Origin: Flavobacteriia bacterium
Lineage (GTDB): Bacteria; Bacteroidota; Bacteroidia; Flavobacteriales_D; Crocinitomicaceae
DNA length: 34,495 nucleotides
Direction of reading: 5' to 3'
NCBI GenBank assembly: GCA_947464135.1
Contig: CANHVK010000019.1
Span: 1 to 34,495 of the forward strand
Of this stretch, positions 34,153-34,495 are shown one piece after another. The notes beneath the pieces are model-generated. The model saw nothing but the letters and a program-made list of their open reading frames with translations, searched no databases and had not been told where the DNA came from. Position 1 is the first letter of the stretch, and each line of letters opens with the position of its first letter. Made by a program: the position numbers and the translations under genes.

Positions 34153-34495
34153 TTACAATCCCAAAAGTACTTGTAACGGATCTTTACCTCCAAAAATCAT
34201 TCTTTCTGGATTTTCCAACATCTCTTTCACTTTTACTAAGAATCCTACTGATTCCTTACCATCGATGATTCTGTGGTCATACGAAAGTGCTACATACATA
34301 ATAGGACGAATTTCTACTTTCCCATTGATTGCTACTGGACGCTCAACGATGTTGTGCATACCTAATATAGCAGATTGTGGTGGGTTAATAATTGGTGTAG
34401 ACAACATCGAACCGAAAACACCACCGTTAGTGATTGTAAATGTACCACCAGTCATATCGTCTGGTGTAATTTTACCATCTCTAGCTTTGATTGCC
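34153..34495 (-). CDS. odhB: 2-oxoglutarate dehydrogenase E2, C-terminal part (partial)
   Basis: The frame continues upstream of the first visible Met (34455) to the window edge, reading [20 protein letters not shown], so the gene is truncated by the window at its 5' end. The visible 114 codons are the end of the acyltransferase domain: [26 protein letters not shown] and the catalytic YDHRIIDG. E2 moves the succinyl group from lipoamide to CoA in the TCA cycle. The phrase [19 protein letters not shown] fits the succinyltransferase rather than the acetyltransferase form, but the lipoyl domain is not in view. Confidence 0.9.
   Translation of the reverse strand, partial: AIKARDGKITPDDMTGGTFTITNGGVFGSMLSTPIINPPQSAILGMHNIVERPVAINGKVEIRPIMYVALSYDHRIIDGKESVGFLVKVKEMLENPERMIFGGKDPLQVLLGL

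Overview
The window looks like a chromosomal segment of an AT-rich member of the Bacteroidota, most likely Flavobacteriales. The evidence is repeated 'YPNP' C-terminal sorting domains of the type IX secretion system (T9SS), TAnnTTTG-type -7 promoter boxes, few Shine-Dalgarno sites, lipoproteins with SC lipoboxes, and a LeuS/Obg/Adk/DprA/E2 core of Bacteroidota type. The exact genus cannot be read from the sequence.

Layout. (1) 1-8177: three minus-strand paralogues (A, partial at the window edge; B; C) encode secreted LamG-domain proteins with a T9SS C-terminal domain. Their ends are nearly identical and their middles unrelated. Between B and C lies a 2.1 kb insert with an unknown gene and an AAA/DUF4143 ATPase. 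(2) 8178-10678: an accessory zone of nested palindromic (REP-like) repeats surrounds a DUF4160-DUF2442 pair and a DUF559 nuclease-like gene. (3) 10679-18612: a PIF1/RecD-like helicase, a TPR lipoprotein and a membrane protein in one operon; a CHAP-type amidase and a lysozyme-like protein, divergently transcribed; a large lipoprotein; a TPR membrane protein. (4) 18622-22014: a RidA-family protein and a secreted M43 metalloprotease with PKD domains and a T9SS tail. (5) 22168-25011: leuS, carrying what looks like an in-frame REP insertion. (6) 25012-26802: a second REP block, then a fourth LamG/T9SS paralogue (D) on the plus strand. (7) 26863-31827: a Fic protein, then the operon adk-obgE-PAP2-VWA. 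(8) 32066-34495: dprA, a small beta-barrel protein, and the 3' end of the 2-oxoglutarate dehydrogenase E2 gene.

How it fits together. The T9SS cargo (A-D and the M43 protease) should be delivered to the cell surface. The LamG family is the most unusual part. A, B and C share promoter, terminator and C-terminal DNA in a patchwork, which implies recombination between copies. C and D share a promoter, a leader hairpin and the 5' coding end in opposite orientation, 17 kb apart. The 2.1 kb insert sits between two copies of a 9-base repeat that belongs to the array's terminator, and the REP blocks bracket small accessory modules. Together these mark a recombination-active locus next to housekeeping genes.
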